The notes: generated by a model not told the origin, from the sequence alone. A DNA stretch of 64,000 nt from an uncultured Candidatus Melainabacteria bacterium (GCA_950096985.1 CATNBA010000003.1:1-64000); one strand, 5' to 3'. Counted from the first letter of the stretch, positions 1 to 9,862 are shown. A program made the numbers and translations.

Positions 1-174
1 GAAGGATTACACGATATTATTCAAATACCTTACAATCTTAAAATTGATGATGGCGGATGGCTGGTTTATATGATTAATGAGTACGGGAAATACAATAACA
101 AGTATACTAAATATTGTGAGTGGATGAAGAAAGCTTTATTCGAGGAAGTCGGCAAAAATTATATTGCTGATTAA
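1..174 (+). CDS. 3' end of an unidentified protein gene
   Basis: An open frame runs from the window edge to a TAA at 172-174, giving the last 57 residues of a protein. The tail is rich in Lys, Tyr and Asn, with a WLVYMINEYGKY stretch. I do not recognise the family. Its last 39 bases overlap the end of the convergent hemW gene, which is unusual but possible because both frames are clean. Whether it is a real gene depends on the sequence to the left. Confidence 0.45.
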   Translation, partial: EGLHDIIQIPYNLKIDDGGWLVYMINEYGKYNNKYTKYCEWMKKALFEEVGKNYIAD

Positions 175-1215
175 TATACCATTCGTAGTGAGCTTAAATC
201 CTGTATTAGTTTCTGAAAGATACTTATAAGAAGTGCATTTTTTCAGTGGCGCAGCGTACTTTTCGCGGAAATTAATATTGAATTTTTTATCTATTTTTTC
301 GATATTAATTCCTTCCATTTTACGAAAACCTAAAAATATTTCTTCCTCTAATTGCTCTTGTTCAGTGAGGTTGTGAGAACTTTTATGTGTAATCGGATTA
401 TTTATATATTCATCTAAATCCGACGTGTTAAAATATCTTGTACCGTTTTCGTATCCGTGTGCCGCAACTCCAAAACCATAATATGTATTGTTATTCCAAT
501 AATTGAGATTGTGTCGGGAATGAAAACCGGGTAGCGAAAAATTACTTATTTCATAATGCTCAAAGTCTTTAAGGCTGCCTAATGCTGTTAAATACATATC
601 AACCTGAATATCTTCATCAGGAAGATTTTTAGGCGGATTTTCGTAAAAATAACATTGTTCATCGAGTTTTAATCCGTAAAGTGAAATGTGCTGTATTCCT
701 AAAGAAACAGCTCTTTTTAAATCCTCATTAAACCCTTCCGTTGTCTGTTCGGGCAAACCGTAAATAAAATCAAGGCTTATATTATTAAAACCTGCTTTTT
801 GTGCTAATTTAACCGTTTGCTCAACATCTTGTGCGCTGTGGCGTCTGCCGATAAGTTTCAATATTTTATCGTCAAAAGTCTGGCAGCCGAAACTAAGTCG
901 GTTAATTTTTGCATCTTTTAATCCTTCAAGATATTCATACGTAATTGTTTCCGGGTTAAGCTCCGTTGTGATTTCTGTTTTATCATCAATGTTGAATAAA
1001 TCTATCAACTTTTTGAATTCTTGCGGAGTAAGAACTGACGGTGTACCGCCGCCAAAATATAACGTATCGAGTGTTTCGCCGCTATAGCAAGTTCTGATTT
1101 CTTTTGCCAGTGCCTGTAAGTACTGCTCTTTTAATTCAAGGCGCGGGAACGAAACAAATGAACAGTATTTGCATTTTGATTTACAAAACGGAATATGGAT
1201 ATAAACATTTTTCAT
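136..1215 (-). CDS. hemW: HemW-like radical SAM protein (coproporphyrinogen III oxidase family)
   Basis: The protein is about 359 residues, near full length for HemW. Its N-terminus reads VYIHIPFCKSKCKYCSF, which holds the radical-SAM CX3CX2C cluster ligands, followed by YFGGGTPS and ELNPE as in the HemN/HemW family. HemW proteins are cytosolic and are implicated in heme handling; they usually lack true oxidase activity. I chose ATG at 1215 over an upstream TTG at 1233. A TACAAT box ends about 6 nt before this ATG and there is no Shine-Dalgarno site, so the mRNA may be leaderless. Confidence 0.9.
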   Translation of the reverse strand: MKNVYIHIPFCKSKCKYCSFVSFPRLELKEQYLQALAKEIRTCYSGETLDTLYFGGGTPSVLTPQEFKKLIDLFNIDDKTEITTELNPETITYEYLEGLKDAKINRLSFGCQTFDDKILKLIGRRHSAQDVEQTVKLAQKAGFNNISLDFIYGLPEQTTEGFNEDLKRAVSLGIQHISLYGLKLDEQCYFYENPPKNLPDEDIQVDMYLTALGSLKDFEHYEISNFSLPGFHSRHNLNYWNNNTYYGFGVAAHGYENGTRYFNTSDLDEYINNPITHKSSHNLTEQEQLEEEIFLGFRKMEGINIEKIDKKFNINFREKYAAPLKKCTSYKYLSETNTGFKLTTNGILISNIIFADFLE

Positions 1216-1284
1216 ACATTTATTGTAGTACAAAAGTGTTGCCCTGTAACCTGTATTATGCTATAATTCCACTAAGGAGAGCTT

Positions 1285-2190
1285 ATGAATATATTACATA
1301 TTTTAACCGATATACCTATTTTAATAGTTTTATTCACGTTTTTATTTTCAATAATTTATTGTATGAAAAATTATTTCTTTATAAATAAAAACTTGAAAAT
1401 ATTTCTTGCATTTATTTCAAATTTCAAGAAAACAGACTTAAATTTTCGTTTTAAAGAAATTGATGAGTGGATGTCTATTAACCCTTATGTTTCAAGCGCG
1501 TGGCTTGAATTCAAAAATACGCTCGTGTTCTCTGAATCTGTTGCGTTAAAAGACAGAAATAATGATTTGACTTATAAAGAAGTTTCTTCAACCGTTCAAA
1601 ATATTCAAACTACAGTAGACCCTCTATATTTCTTTAATGAAGATACTCTTATAACATCAAAATTTAATAACAAATTTTTACAAACAATTCCTACTGTACT
1701 AACAGGTTTCGGACCTTTGTTTACGTTCTTGAACATTGCTATTGCATTCGGTAAAATCGACTTTTCATCACAAGAAAAAACTATTGCATCAGTTGCAGGT
1801 TTGATGTCATCAATGCAGACTGCCGCTCTTGTATCTGTTATTGCGGTAGGTTCATCGCTTTTATTCTTATTGTTTGAAAGATTTGCCTTCCAAAGTTTAT
1901 GTAAAAAACCGCTTTCACAATGCGAAGATTTAATGGGTAAATTGTTTGATAATATTTCTTCTGAGAAGTTCTTACTTGAACTTTTGAAAGAAACTAAAAT
2001 CCAAAACAATTCAATTTCAAATCTTATTACTGCAATGCCAAACCACTTTAAAGTAGCTTTGAATGCCGGTATTGCAAGCAATCTGGTACCTTATCTGGAA
2101 AACCTTATTTTCGGTATTAACCAGGTAAATAAAAATATGAAAGAAGTTGCAAAACATAGCGGCGGTGATGATGTGGATGATTTATTTTAG
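1285..2190 (+). CDS. MotA/TolQ/ExbB-superfamily channel protein, ZorA-like
   Basis: This 301-residue protein has three predicted membrane segments, at about residues 5-30, 132-155 and 172-195. The arrangement and the TIPTVLTGFGPLFTFL stretch resemble the proton-channel subunits ExbB, MotA and especially ZorA of Zorya systems. It lacks the long cytoplasmic coiled-coil tail of classical ZorA. A good ribosome site (AAGGAGAG) precedes ATG 1285. It is followed after 13 nt by an OmpA/MotB-like partner, so the two probably form an ion-driven stator. No ZorC, ZorD or ZorE gene follows, so its role is open: defence, envelope energisation or a motor part. Confidence 0.75.
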   Translation: MNILHILTDIPILIVLFTFLFSIIYCMKNYFFINKNLKIFLAFISNFKKTDLNFRFKEIDEWMSINPYVSSAWLEFKNTLVFSESVALKDRNNDLTYKEVSSTVQNIQTTVDPLYFFNEDTLITSKFNNKFLQTIPTVLTGFGPLFTFLNIAIAFGKIDFSSQEKTIASVAGLMSSMQTAALVSVIAVGSSLLFLLFERFAFQSLCKKPLSQCEDLMGKLFDNISSEKFLLELLKETKIQNNSISNLITAMPNHFKVALNAGIASNLVPYLENLIFGINQVNKNMKEVAKHSGGDDVDDLF

Positions 2191-2203
2191 GGGGATTTCT
2201 TAA

Positions 2204-2905
2204 ATGGGCTTGGTAAGCAGAAAAGCTCCGCAGGCGGAAGGTGATAACAATATATTTTGGACAACAATGGCTGACTTGCTTTTAGGGTTGGCGATTATCT
2301 TTATGACGTTGTTCGTCCTTGCAATGACCGGATTTACTCAGGAAAGTGTTGAACAAAAACAACAGCAGATAGAAGTTAATAAAGAGTTAATTGAAAAGCT
2401 TAAAGAGGCTGAAATTGATGCACAGGTTGATCCGCTTACTGGTGATATTAAGATTTCCGATTTAGAACTTTTTGAGGTCGGAAGTTATAATCTTTCTCCT
2501 CGGGGCAAAGCTTATTTGAATAAGCTCGCACCTATATATATAAATACAATTTTTTCAAAAACAGAATTGATAAATGCAGTAGAAAATATTATTATTCAAG
2601 GTCATACTGATAGTCAGTCTTTCGCAGGTATTAAAAATCCCGATGAGCAATATATGAAAAACATGACTTTAAGTCTTGAAAGAGCAAATTCCGTTGCAAA
2701 TTATATTTTTCACACAAACTATGATAAACAATACAGTAACAGACTGAAAAAAATACTTGTAGTTGAAGGAAAAAGTTATTCTGAACCGATTTTAGCAAAC
2801 GGCAAAGAAGATTATGCAAAGAGCAGACGTGTTGAAATGCGTCTTAAAACAAAGAAATTAGATATTACAGAAGTTATATTCCACGGGGTACAATTCCATG
2901 ATTAA
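2204..2905 (+). CDS. MotB/OmpA-family protein, ZorB-like
   Basis: The 233-residue protein has one N-terminal membrane segment (about residues 21-43, [19 protein letters not shown]). It contains an Asp in the position of the MotB/ZorB ion-carrying residue. A periplasmic OmpA-like peptidoglycan-binding domain follows, with IIIQGHTDS near residue 130, [13 protein letters not shown] and SRRVEMRL. This is the partner expected for the channel gene just upstream. The ATG follows a G-rich ribosome site. The stop overlaps the next gene by 8 nt, so the stator pair and the UPF0210 gene are probably co-translated. Confidence 0.8.
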   Translation: MGLVSRKAPQAEGDNNIFWTTMADLLLGLAIIFMTLFVLAMTGFTQESVEQKQQQIEVNKELIEKLKEAEIDAQVDPLTGDIKISDLELFEVGSYNLSPRGKAYLNKLAPIYINTIFSKTELINAVENIIIQGHTDSQSFAGIKNPDEQYMKNMTLSLERANSVANYIFHTNYDKQYSNRLKKILVVEGKSYSEPILANGKEDYAKSRRVEMRLKTKKLDITEVIFHGVQFHD

Positions 2906-4259
2906 TGAAAACCTTATATTAGAAACAATAAACATGATTAAATTATATAATCTCGATATCAGAACAGTCACAATGGCTATAAGTTTAAGAGATTGTATGG
3001 ATAGCGATGTCGATGTCGTTTGTGAAAACATTTATAAAAAAATTACACATTATGCTAAAAACCTTGTGGAATATGCAAATGAGTTTGAAAATGAATATTC
3101 TATTCCTATAGTGAATAAAAGAATTTCGGTAACACCTATTTCACTTGTTGGCGAGGCATGTAAAAATCCCGATTATGTAAAAATTGCTAAAACTCTCGAC
3201 AAAGCAGCAAAAGATGTTGGGGTTAATTTTATCGGCGGATTTTCTGCTCTTGTTGAAAAAGGGTGTACAAAAGGAGATAAGCTTTTAATCGAAAGTATTC
3301 CTGAAGCACTTGCTCAGACAGAGCGACTTTGTTCCTCTATAAATGTTGCATCATCAAAAGCAGGAATTAATATGGATGCTGTGTTAAAAATGGCTGAAAC
3401 TATAAAAAAATCCGCAGAACTTACAAAAGATAAAGATGGGCTTGGTGCTGCAAAACTTGTTGTATTTTGTAACTCCCCGGGAGACAATCCGTTTATGGCA
3501 GGAGCATTCTGCGGTATAGGCGAACCGGAATGTGCATTAAATGTCGGGGTTTCCGGACCGGGTGTTGTTAGGGCAGCAATTGCATCGCTTCCAAAAGATG
3601 CAAGTTTAAGCGAATTGGCTGATAAAATTAAGCAAACTGCATATAAAATTACAACTACAGGAGAACTTGCAGGCAGAAAACTTGCTAAAAAATTAGGCAT
3701 ACCATTTGGTGTGATAGATTTGTCCTTAGCTCCAACTCCTGCAGAAGGTGATAGTGTTGCTGGAATTTTTCAGGCAATGGGATTGGAACACGCCGGAGCA
3801 CATGGTACAACTGCTTGTCTTGCTATGCTCAACGATGCGGTTAAAAAGGGCGGTATCATGGCGAGCTCACATGTAGGCGGACTGTCAGGAGCATTTATTC
3901 CGGTTTCTGAAGATGCAGGCATGATTGAAGCGGCATCAAAAGGGTATTTAACATTTGATAAACTTGAAGCGATGACATCAGTTTGTTCAGTGGGACTTGA
4001 TATGATTGCAATTCCCGGAGATACCCCTGTTGACACTATTGCAGGAATTATTGCGGATGAAATGGCAATCGGTATGATTAATAAAAAAACAACTGCTGTT
4101 AGAATTATTCCTGTTGTGGGAAAAAATATAGGAGAAGAAGTTATTTTTGGCGGATTATTGGGAAAAGCCTCTATTATGTCTGTTAATAATTTATCTTCTA
4201 CAGGTTTTGTAAGACGTAAAGGCAGAATACCTGCCCCAATACACAGTTTGAACAATTAG
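2898..4259 (+). CDS. UPF0210 (DUF711) family protein
   Basis: This 453-residue cytosolic protein matches the UPF0210/PFL-like family across its whole length. Recognisable parts are NIGG-like [33 protein letters not shown] and [21 protein letters not shown]. The family has a known fold related to glycyl-radical enzymes but no established reaction. In many genomes it sits beside a small ACT-domain gene; here the following small gene shows no ACT signature. Overlap with the upstream ZorB-like gene makes a three-gene operon that I do not recognise from known systems. Confidence 0.85.
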   Translation: MINENLILETINMIKLYNLDIRTVTMAISLRDCMDSDVDVVCENIYKKITHYAKNLVEYANEFENEYSIPIVNKRISVTPISLVGEACKNPDYVKIAKTLDKAAKDVGVNFIGGFSALVEKGCTKGDKLLIESIPEALAQTERLCSSINVASSKAGINMDAVLKMAETIKKSAELTKDKDGLGAAKLVVFCNSPGDNPFMAGAFCGIGEPECALNVGVSGPGVVRAAIASLPKDASLSELADKIKQTAYKITTTGELAGRKLAKKLGIPFGVIDLSLAPTPAEGDSVAGIFQAMGLEHAGAHGTTACLAMLNDAVKKGGIMASSHVGGLSGAFIPVSEDAGMIEAASKGYLTFDKLEAMTSVCSVGLDMIAIPGDTPVDTIAGIIADEMAIGMINKKTTAVRIIPVVGKNIGEEVIFGGLLGKASIMSVNNLSSTGFVRRKGRIPAPIHSLNN

Positions 4260-4270
4260 AGGAATTATCT

Positions 4271-4615
4271 ATGGGTAAGACTTTAAATGAATTAGCTTTG
4301 GAACTTAAAGACTTAATCATTAATTTGCAATCAGATGCGCATAATAAAGGGAATATTCGTAAAGAAAGATATAATAATCTGAAATTGATAATGGATATTG
4401 CAAAAAATTCAACTCCTCATGTTATAGTTAGTATGTCAATGTCCGCTGCGGAATTTAATATAAAAACAGGTGAAAAAGTTAATGGAAGTTTAGGACCTGA
4501 TGAAAGATATGTGTTAAGGTGGATAGATAAACCGGGTGTTCTTGAAGATTTAAGAGACAGATGGGCTTCAGTTGAAAGAAATAGAGGTAAAGTATCCAAC
4601 GATAAGGATAGTTAA
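4271..4615 (+). CDS. Small conserved-looking protein of unknown function
   Basis: The 114-residue product has no signal peptide or membrane segment. It starts with an amphipathic helix rich in Lys and Leu and contains the compact stretch SLGPDERYVLRWIDKPG. It begins 11 nt after the UPF0210 stop with a GAGGAAT ribosome site, so it is the last gene of the stator/UPF0210 operon. Its end overlaps the convergent uvrC gene by 4 nt. I do not recognise the family. Confidence 0.7.
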   Translation: MGKTLNELALELKDLIINLQSDAHNKGNIRKERYNNLKLIMDIAKNSTPHVIVSMSMSAAEFNIKTGEKVNGSLGPDERYVLRWIDKPGVLEDLRDRWASVERNRGKVSNDKDS

Positions 4616-6270
4616 TTTTTAATCATAGATTTAGAGCGTAATTTTCTATGGTAAGTAATAGCAAATCTGTGCGCCTCATCTCTTATTCTCTGGAAAAGGT
4701 ATAATGCACTTGAATTCCTTGGTAGAATTACAGGTTTAGATTTGTTTGGGAGGAAAACTTCTTCATGTTTTTTAGCTAAACTTACAACATCAATGTCTGT
4801 AACTCCAAGTTCTTTAATAATCTGCATTACGCTTGAAAGCTGTCCTTTACCGCCGTCAATTATTATCAAATCAGGCTTTTCCCATTTGGTTTCACCAAGA
4901 TGTCCAAGACGTCTAGTAAGAACTTCTTTCATGGATAAGAAATCATCAGGTTTTCCTTCTGTGGATTTAACTTTAAATTTTCTGTATTCAGAACTCTTTT
5001 TTACACCATTTATGAATGTAACCATAGAGGCGACTGTATTTGTCCCCTGAATGTGTGAAATATCATAGCATTCCATTCGGTGAGGGAAGTTTTTGAGTTG
5101 TAATTTTTCAGCCAGATAAGAACCTATTTCATTAAAATCATCTCTAATTTTTGACATTTTTGCAATTTTAGCATTATCAAGAACAACTTTTGCATTTTTA
5201 TCTGCAAGCATCTGTAATTCTTTACCTTGAGTTGATTTACCGTAGCTTATCCGAACTTTCTTTTGCGCTAATATTTCAAGCCATTCTTCATAAAGTGTTT
5301 TTTCTCCTATTGTTTCTAATTCGTTTGAAACAATTTTGTCCGGAAATTCAAGTTTAAGAGAACTGTAATATTCTTTGAAAAATGTTGCAAAAAATTCTGC
5401 TCGGTCATCTTCTTCAACTTCATAAACAAAGTCTTTTTTATCAATCAGACGTCCTTCTCTAATCATGAGAATAACAATTGCAAAAATTCCTTCGTCTGCA
5501 AGAAGTGAAATTACATCTTCATTTAATTTTGTATTTTCATAGACGACTTTTTGTTTTTCAAGAGTTTTTTGCAAATCATTATAACTGTCACGAAGTCTTG
5601 CAGCTTTTTCAAACTGAAGAGTTTCCGAGTATTTCTGCATTTGTTCTTTAAGCTGTTTCATAAGTTCTGTCTGTTTACCTGACAGAAATAATTCAGCCTG
5701 TTTTACAATATTTTTGTATTCCTCGGAAGTTACCATATTTTGGCACGGAGCAAGACATCTGCCTATATGATAATAGAGACACGGTCTGTCCTTGTGTTTT
5801 GGAGATTTGCATTGTTTTAGAGGAAAAAGTTTTTTTAGAAAGTCTAAAGTCGCATGCATTGCTCTTATGTCTGTGTAAGGTCCGTAGTAACGTCCTTTTT
5901 CGGGGTTCATGTTTTTTTTGCGAACTATTGAAATTCGTGGAAAATCTTCATCAGTAATCAAAAAATACGGGTATTTTTTGTCATCTTTAAGTAAAATATT
6001 ATATCTTGGTTTATATTTTTTGATAAGGTGGCTTTCAAGGATTAAAGCCTCAACTTCTGTGTTTGTAATTATATATTCAAGTCGTTCGATTTGTGAAACA
6101 AGCACATTTACTTTTACGCTGTCATGTTTGCGATTAAAATAACTCATTACACGACGTTTAAGAATTTTTGCTTTTCCAACATAAATGACTTCTCCGTCTT
6201 GATTATAATAAATATAACATCCGGGAAGTGAAGGAAGCAGTTTTAAAGTTTGTTGTAATCCTTCATTCAT
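4612..6270 (-). CDS. uvrC: Excinuclease ABC subunit C, lacking the C-terminal HhH domain
   Basis: UvrC makes the two incisions in nucleotide excision repair with UvrAB. Visible parts are the GIY-YIG nuclease (PGCYIYYNQDGEVIYVGKAK, residues 14-33), the cysteine patch CLYYHIGRCLAPC, a UVR domain near residue 205 and the RNase H-like nuclease (YDISHIQG, IIIDGGKGQ, RDEAHRFAI). At 552 residues it ends at HRKLRSKS, just where the tandem helix-hairpin-helix domain normally begins. The sequence past the stop does not encode that domain in the same frame. ATG 6270 lies 7 nt after a TATAAT, suggesting a leaderless mRNA. Confidence 0.95.
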   Translation of the reverse strand: MNEGLQQTLKLLPSLPGCYIYYNQDGEVIYVGKAKILKRRVMSYFNRKHDSVKVNVLVSQIERLEYIITNTEVEALILESHLIKKYKPRYNILLKDDKKYPYFLITDEDFPRISIVRKKNMNPEKGRYYGPYTDIRAMHATLDFLKKLFPLKQCKSPKHKDRPCLYYHIGRCLAPCQNMVTSEEYKNIVKQAELFLSGKQTELMKQLKEQMQKYSETLQFEKAARLRDSYNDLQKTLEKQKVVYENTKLNEDVISLLADEGIFAIVILMIREGRLIDKKDFVYEVEEDDRAEFFATFFKEYYSSLKLEFPDKIVSNELETIGEKTLYEEWLEILAQKKVRISYGKSTQGKELQMLADKNAKVVLDNAKIAKMSKIRDDFNEIGSYLAEKLQLKNFPHRMECYDISHIQGTNTVASMVTFINGVKKSSEYRKFKVKSTEGKPDDFLSMKEVLTRRLGHLGETKWEKPDLIIIDGGKGQLSSVMQIIKELGVTDIDVVSLAKKHEEVFLPNKSKPVILPRNSSALYLFQRIRDEAHRFAITYHRKLRSKSMIKN

Positions 6271-6326
6271 CAATATTATTATAACATAATTTGATAATTT
6301 AAATATTATGTTATATAATGAAAATA

Positions 6327-6719
6327 ATGAAGATGATTATATTTTTGATTGCTTTAATTTTAACAGTAAATACTGTTTATGCCTCAGAACGTCCTGTTTG
6401 GAAAGACAATTGTCCGCAGGGCCTTGATGATGCTGTATATAAAGAAGTTCAATGGTATTGGCCTGAGAGCACAAGAGCAACTCAGGAAATTTATAACTAT
6501 TGGGCTAAAAGACGCGGTGAGTTTTATGATGCTCTTGCCCAATGTGATTTTATGGCAGATGTATTTAAAACAGCCTGCTATGATAATTTACGTTCACAGC
6601 AAGCTGTTGATAATGAGTTGTATAGACTAAAAATAGAAAATAAAAAAATAACTTCACAGGTTTGGCGTGATACCAATAAAATGACAAATTCGCTCATGTT
6701 TAATATATTGTCAAGATAG
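6327..6719 (+). CDS. Small exported protein of unknown function
   Basis: The product has a clear Sec signal peptide (MKMIIFLIALILTVNTVYA) and a mature part of about 111 residues. The mature part is rich in Trp, Tyr and charged residues and holds three cysteines, so periplasmic disulfides are possible. The start may be ATG 6318 or 6327. A TATAAT box at 6312-6318 overlaps the first ATG, which favours 6327 on a leaderless message. It is divergent from uvrC. No known family was recognised. Confidence 0.65.
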   Translation: MKMIIFLIALILTVNTVYASERPVWKDNCPQGLDDAVYKEVQWYWPESTRATQEIYNYWAKRRGEFYDALAQCDFMADVFKTACYDNLRSQQAVDNELYRLKIENKKITSQVWRDTNKMTNSLMFNILSR

Positions 6720-6738
6720 TATGCGGATATGTCTTTAT

Positions 6739-7206
6739 TTATTTTATAATATCCGAAACTTGTTCTGTAATATCATCACCACCGAACAAAACGGTATTTT
6801 TCGGCAGTACGATATTATAATTCATAGAACGTGCTTTCTCAACAACAGCCGTTTTAATTTTATTGTCGATTGCTGTAAGTTTGCTGTTATAAGATGTGTC
6901 TAAAGCTATTTTTTGCTCGTTAATTTGTTTTCTATATTTTTCTTCAAGACTTGCAATTTTAACAGGGTCTTTTTCTTTTGCAATATCTGCTCTTGCCTTG
7001 TCAATTGTTGTCTGCATATTTTGTAGTTGTTTTTCCTGTTCGGCTTTTAGAGCGTTGATTTCTGATGAATTTGCTACAATTCTTTGAATATCTACAACTG
7101 CAACCCTATAGTCAGGTGATGATTTAGATACTGCAATATTATTTACAGAATATCCGAGTGCAAATGCGCTGATAATTGCCAATGTTCCAATAATTTTTTT
7201 CTTCAT
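6739..7206 (-). CDS. Skp/OmpH-like periplasmic chaperone
   Basis: This 155-residue protein has an N-terminal signal or anchor helix (residues 4-22), the typical AVVDIQRIVANS strand of OmpH/Skp proteins, a long coiled coil (about residues 45-110) and a closing segment MNYNIVLPKNTVLFGGDDIT. Skp proteins hold unfolded outer-membrane proteins in the periplasm, which fits a diderm cell. ATG 7206 is chosen because AAGAGGT lies 6 nt upstream; a longer frame from 7224 has no such site. The family is confident; the exact role is inferred. Confidence 0.85.
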   Translation of the reverse strand: MKKKIIGTLAIISAFALGYSVNNIAVSKSSPDYRVAVVDIQRIVANSSEINALKAEQEKQLQNMQTTIDKARADIAKEKDPVKIASLEEKYRKQINEQKIALDTSYNSKLTAIDNKIKTAVVEKARSMNYNIVLPKNTVLFGGDDITEQVSDIIK

Positions 7207-7347
7207 ATGATTACCTCTTTTCATTTAAAAAATTAAGATAAATGTAAGGTAATTTTTATTACCCGACAGAGGTATGTTTTGCATTAAATTCATGTTTTAT
7301 GTATGATTACCATGCAAAAAGTTTTTCATAAAAGAAGGAGATGCAAT

Positions 7348-8550
7348 ATGAAAAAATCTATTAATGACTTAACAGATGTTAAAGGTAAACGTGCTCTTGT
7401 CAGAGTTGATGTTAATGTACCTTTAGATGCGGACAAAAATGTTACTGATGATACAAGAATTCAGGCAATTGTTCCGACTGTTCGTGCTTTACAGGAAAAA
7501 GGAGCTAAAATTATTCTTATGGCTCACTTAGGAAGACCTAAAGGTGAATGGAACCCTGAATTTACTTTAGAACCTGTTGCAAAACATATGTCTAAAGTTT
7601 TGGGTGAAGATGTTTTATTTGTTAAATCACCTGTTGGAGAAGGTGCTGATAAAGAATTAGAAGCTTTGAAAGACGGACAGGTTGCTTTGTTGGAAAATAT
7701 TCGTTATTACAAAGCTGAAGAAGCTAAAGATGACGATATGACTTTTGCAGAAGAACTTGCTAAACTCGGCGATTTCTACGTAAACGATGCATTTGGTGCA
7801 GCTCACAGAAAACACACTTCAACTGCTAAAGTTGCTCATCTTGTAAAACCGGCTGTTGCAGGTTTATTGATGGAAAAAGAAATCAGATGTTTGTCACAAG
7901 CTCTTGATAACCCTGTAAGACCTTTCACTGCAGTTGTTGGCGGTGCAAAAGTTTCTTCTAAAATCGGTGTTTTGGAAAACTTGTTAGACAAAGTTGATAA
8001 TTTGATTATCGGCGGTGGCATGGCTTACACATTTGTTAAAGCTAACGGCGGTAAAATCGGCAACTCAATTTGTGAAGACGATCAAATGGAAGTTGCTAAA
8101 GCTATCGAAAAGAAAGCACAGGAAAAAGGCGTTAAACTTGTTATGGCAACTGACGTTCTTGTTACTGATGATTTTTCAGGTAACGGAACTAATAAATTTG
8201 TAGCTATTAATGAAATTCCTGATGGATTTGAAGGTGTTGATGCAGGTCCTGATTCAAGAAAAGCATTTGCTGAAGTTTTGAAATCTTCAAAAACAATTTT
8301 AATGAACGGTCCTGTAGGTGCTTTTGAAAATCCTAAATTTGCAGAAGGTACAAAAGCTGTATTGGAAGCTGTTGTTGAAGCTACTAAAAACGGTGCTGTT
8401 TCTGTTATCGGCGGCGGAGATTCTGTTTCTGCGGCTAAAAAATTCTTTAAAGCAGAAGACTTCACTCACGTTTCAACAGGCGGCGGCGCTTCTTTGGAAT
8501 TTATTGAAGGTAAAGTTTTACCGGGCGTTGCGGCGCTTGACGAAGCTTAA
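7348..8550 (+). CDS. pgk: Phosphoglycerate kinase
   Basis: The enzyme interconverts 1,3-bisphosphoglycerate and 3-phosphoglycerate while making ATP in glycolysis. The 400-residue protein carries RVDVNVPLD near the N-terminus, LMAHLGRPKG, NDAFGAAHRKHTS and the C-terminal VIGGGDSVSAAKK loop, all typical of the family. ATG 7348 has the ribosome site GAAGGAGA at 7335-7341; a frame opening at 7303 is not needed. A strong terminator follows at once, so it is probably a single-gene unit. Confidence 0.97.
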   Translation: MKKSINDLTDVKGKRALVRVDVNVPLDADKNVTDDTRIQAIVPTVRALQEKGAKIILMAHLGRPKGEWNPEFTLEPVAKHMSKVLGEDVLFVKSPVGEGADKELEALKDGQVALLENIRYYKAEEAKDDDMTFAEELAKLGDFYVNDAFGAAHRKHTSTAKVAHLVKPAVAGLLMEKEIRCLSQALDNPVRPFTAVVGGAKVSSKIGVLENLLDKVDNLIIGGGMAYTFVKANGGKIGNSICEDDQMEVAKAIEKKAQEKGVKLVMATDVLVTDDFSGNGTNKFVAINEIPDGFEGVDAGPDSRKAFAEVLKSSKTILMNGPVGAFENPKFAEGTKAVLEAVVEATKNGAVSVIGGGDSVSAAKKFFKAEDFTHVSTGGGASLEFIEGKVLPGVAALDEA

Positions 8551-8579
8551 AAAAGTCCCCTCAAGGGGACTTTTTTTTT
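8551..8579 (+). terminator. Rho-independent terminator after pgk
   Basis: A GTCCCC/GGGGAC stem (8555-8560 with 8565-8570) closes a TCAA tetraloop and is followed by nine T. Confidence 0.95.
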
Positions 8580-8675
8580 GTTGATTTTTCCGAAATATCC
8601 ATTAAATGATTGATGTGAAGTCGGTGGTATTATTATATTGTATTTATGGGGAATACCGGACTTAAAGGGATAGAT

Positions 8676-9851
8676 ATGGCAGCGGAAAAAGTCAAAACCA
8701 CAGATAATAAGGAATTGTATGCCCAGTACAACTGGTTTTCGAACGCATATCCGCCTGTTATTCAACAGGCATGTGATGAATTTTTTCTGCCCGGATTTCA
8801 ATTTGTTCTTCTTGGAATAAGCAAAAATATTAATACATTGATGGATAAAGATGCTTATTTTGTAACTAAAGTTATGATTGATAAAGTTCACGATATGTTT
8901 TTCAGGTCATCTGAAAAGGCTATCGGACTTATTTTGGAAAGAGTTTTAGGCAAACCCGAAACCAGATTTAATCTTAACAGATTAACTGATTTAGAGGCAA
9001 AGATTATAACAGCATTTAATGATTATATGTATAATGCGGTATCAAAACTTCTAAGTCCTGCCCCGCCGACATTGAAACGTACAAATTTTGACGTTGTACA
9101 CTTGACATTTTTGATAAAAGATACTGAAAAAAATACTTGCGGAAAATTTATTGTAACTTTGCCTGACGTTTTGTTAACGCCTGATGTTGTTGAAAGTACA
9201 GATGATAAATTTGATTATGCAGACTTTGCATCAAGCACTCTTGACGGGTCAATCAGAATTGGCACAACCAGACTTAAACTTATAGATGTAAAAAATATTG
9301 ATATTGATGACATAGTTGTTTTTGACAACACTAATACAAATCATATGGTATTAAAGCTTGAAGATTATGAAAAAGACATTAATCTTAATCCAAATCTGGG
9401 GCTTGTTTTACCTTTTGATAACGACGATGAAGGAGAGGATGAAATGGCTGAAAACACTAACCTTTGGGACAGCATTGAGGTTGAAATGAGTGCGCAGTTT
9501 GACACTGTTAAAATTACCCTCGGCGAACTCAAAAAAATTGAGGAAGGATTGGTTGTTGATTTAACCTCTATTTATGATAATAAAGTAACTTTGAGTGTTG
9601 AGGATAAACCGATTGCGCGCGGTGAACTTGTGATTGTTAATGACAGATATGGGGTTAAGATTGACGAAGTTATTGCAAAAGGTGCGCAAAATGCGTCACA
9701 GCCTCAGCCAACGGAAAGCATTCAGGAAGATTTTTCAGATGCCGGCGACAATTTTGTTCAGGAAGAACTTCCTCAGGAACAAATTTCAGAACCGTCTGAG
9801 GAAGATGAATTTGATTACAGCGACTTTGAACTGGAAGATGAGGATATTTAA
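8676..9851 (+). CDS. FliM/FliN-like fusion protein (switch or type III C-ring component)
   Basis: The protein is 391 residues from ATG 8676, which has AAAGGGA 5 nt upstream; a frame from ATG 8646 lacks a good site. Residues 1-230 resemble the central and C-terminal part of FliM, and the last 110 contain a second SpoA-like domain similar to FliN (LWDSIEVEMSAQFDTVKITL). An acidic linker and tail rich in Asp and Glu separate and follow them. Such proteins form the cytoplasmic ring of flagella and related secretion machines. It leads directly into fliOPQR. The N-terminal CheY-binding motif of FliM is not evident. Confidence 0.75.
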   Translation: MAAEKVKTTDNKELYAQYNWFSNAYPPVIQQACDEFFLPGFQFVLLGISKNINTLMDKDAYFVTKVMIDKVHDMFFRSSEKAIGLILERVLGKPETRFNLNRLTDLEAKIITAFNDYMYNAVSKLLSPAPPTLKRTNFDVVHLTFLIKDTEKNTCGKFIVTLPDVLLTPDVVESTDDKFDYADFASSTLDGSIRIGTTRLKLIDVKNIDIDDIVVFDNTNTNHMVLKLEDYEKDINLNPNLGLVLPFDNDDEGEDEMAENTNLWDSIEVEMSAQFDTVKITLGELKKIEEGLVVDLTSIYDNKVTLSVEDKPIARGELVIVNDRYGVKIDEVIAKGAQNASQPQPTESIQEDFSDAGDNFVQEELPQEQISEPSEEDEFDYSDFELEDEDI

Positions 9852-9862
9852 GGAGAATAAAA

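Noticed and set aside
1285..2905. Complete Zorya defence system
   Set aside because: Only ZorA/ZorB-like genes are present; ZorC/D/E are absent and UPF0210 follows instead.
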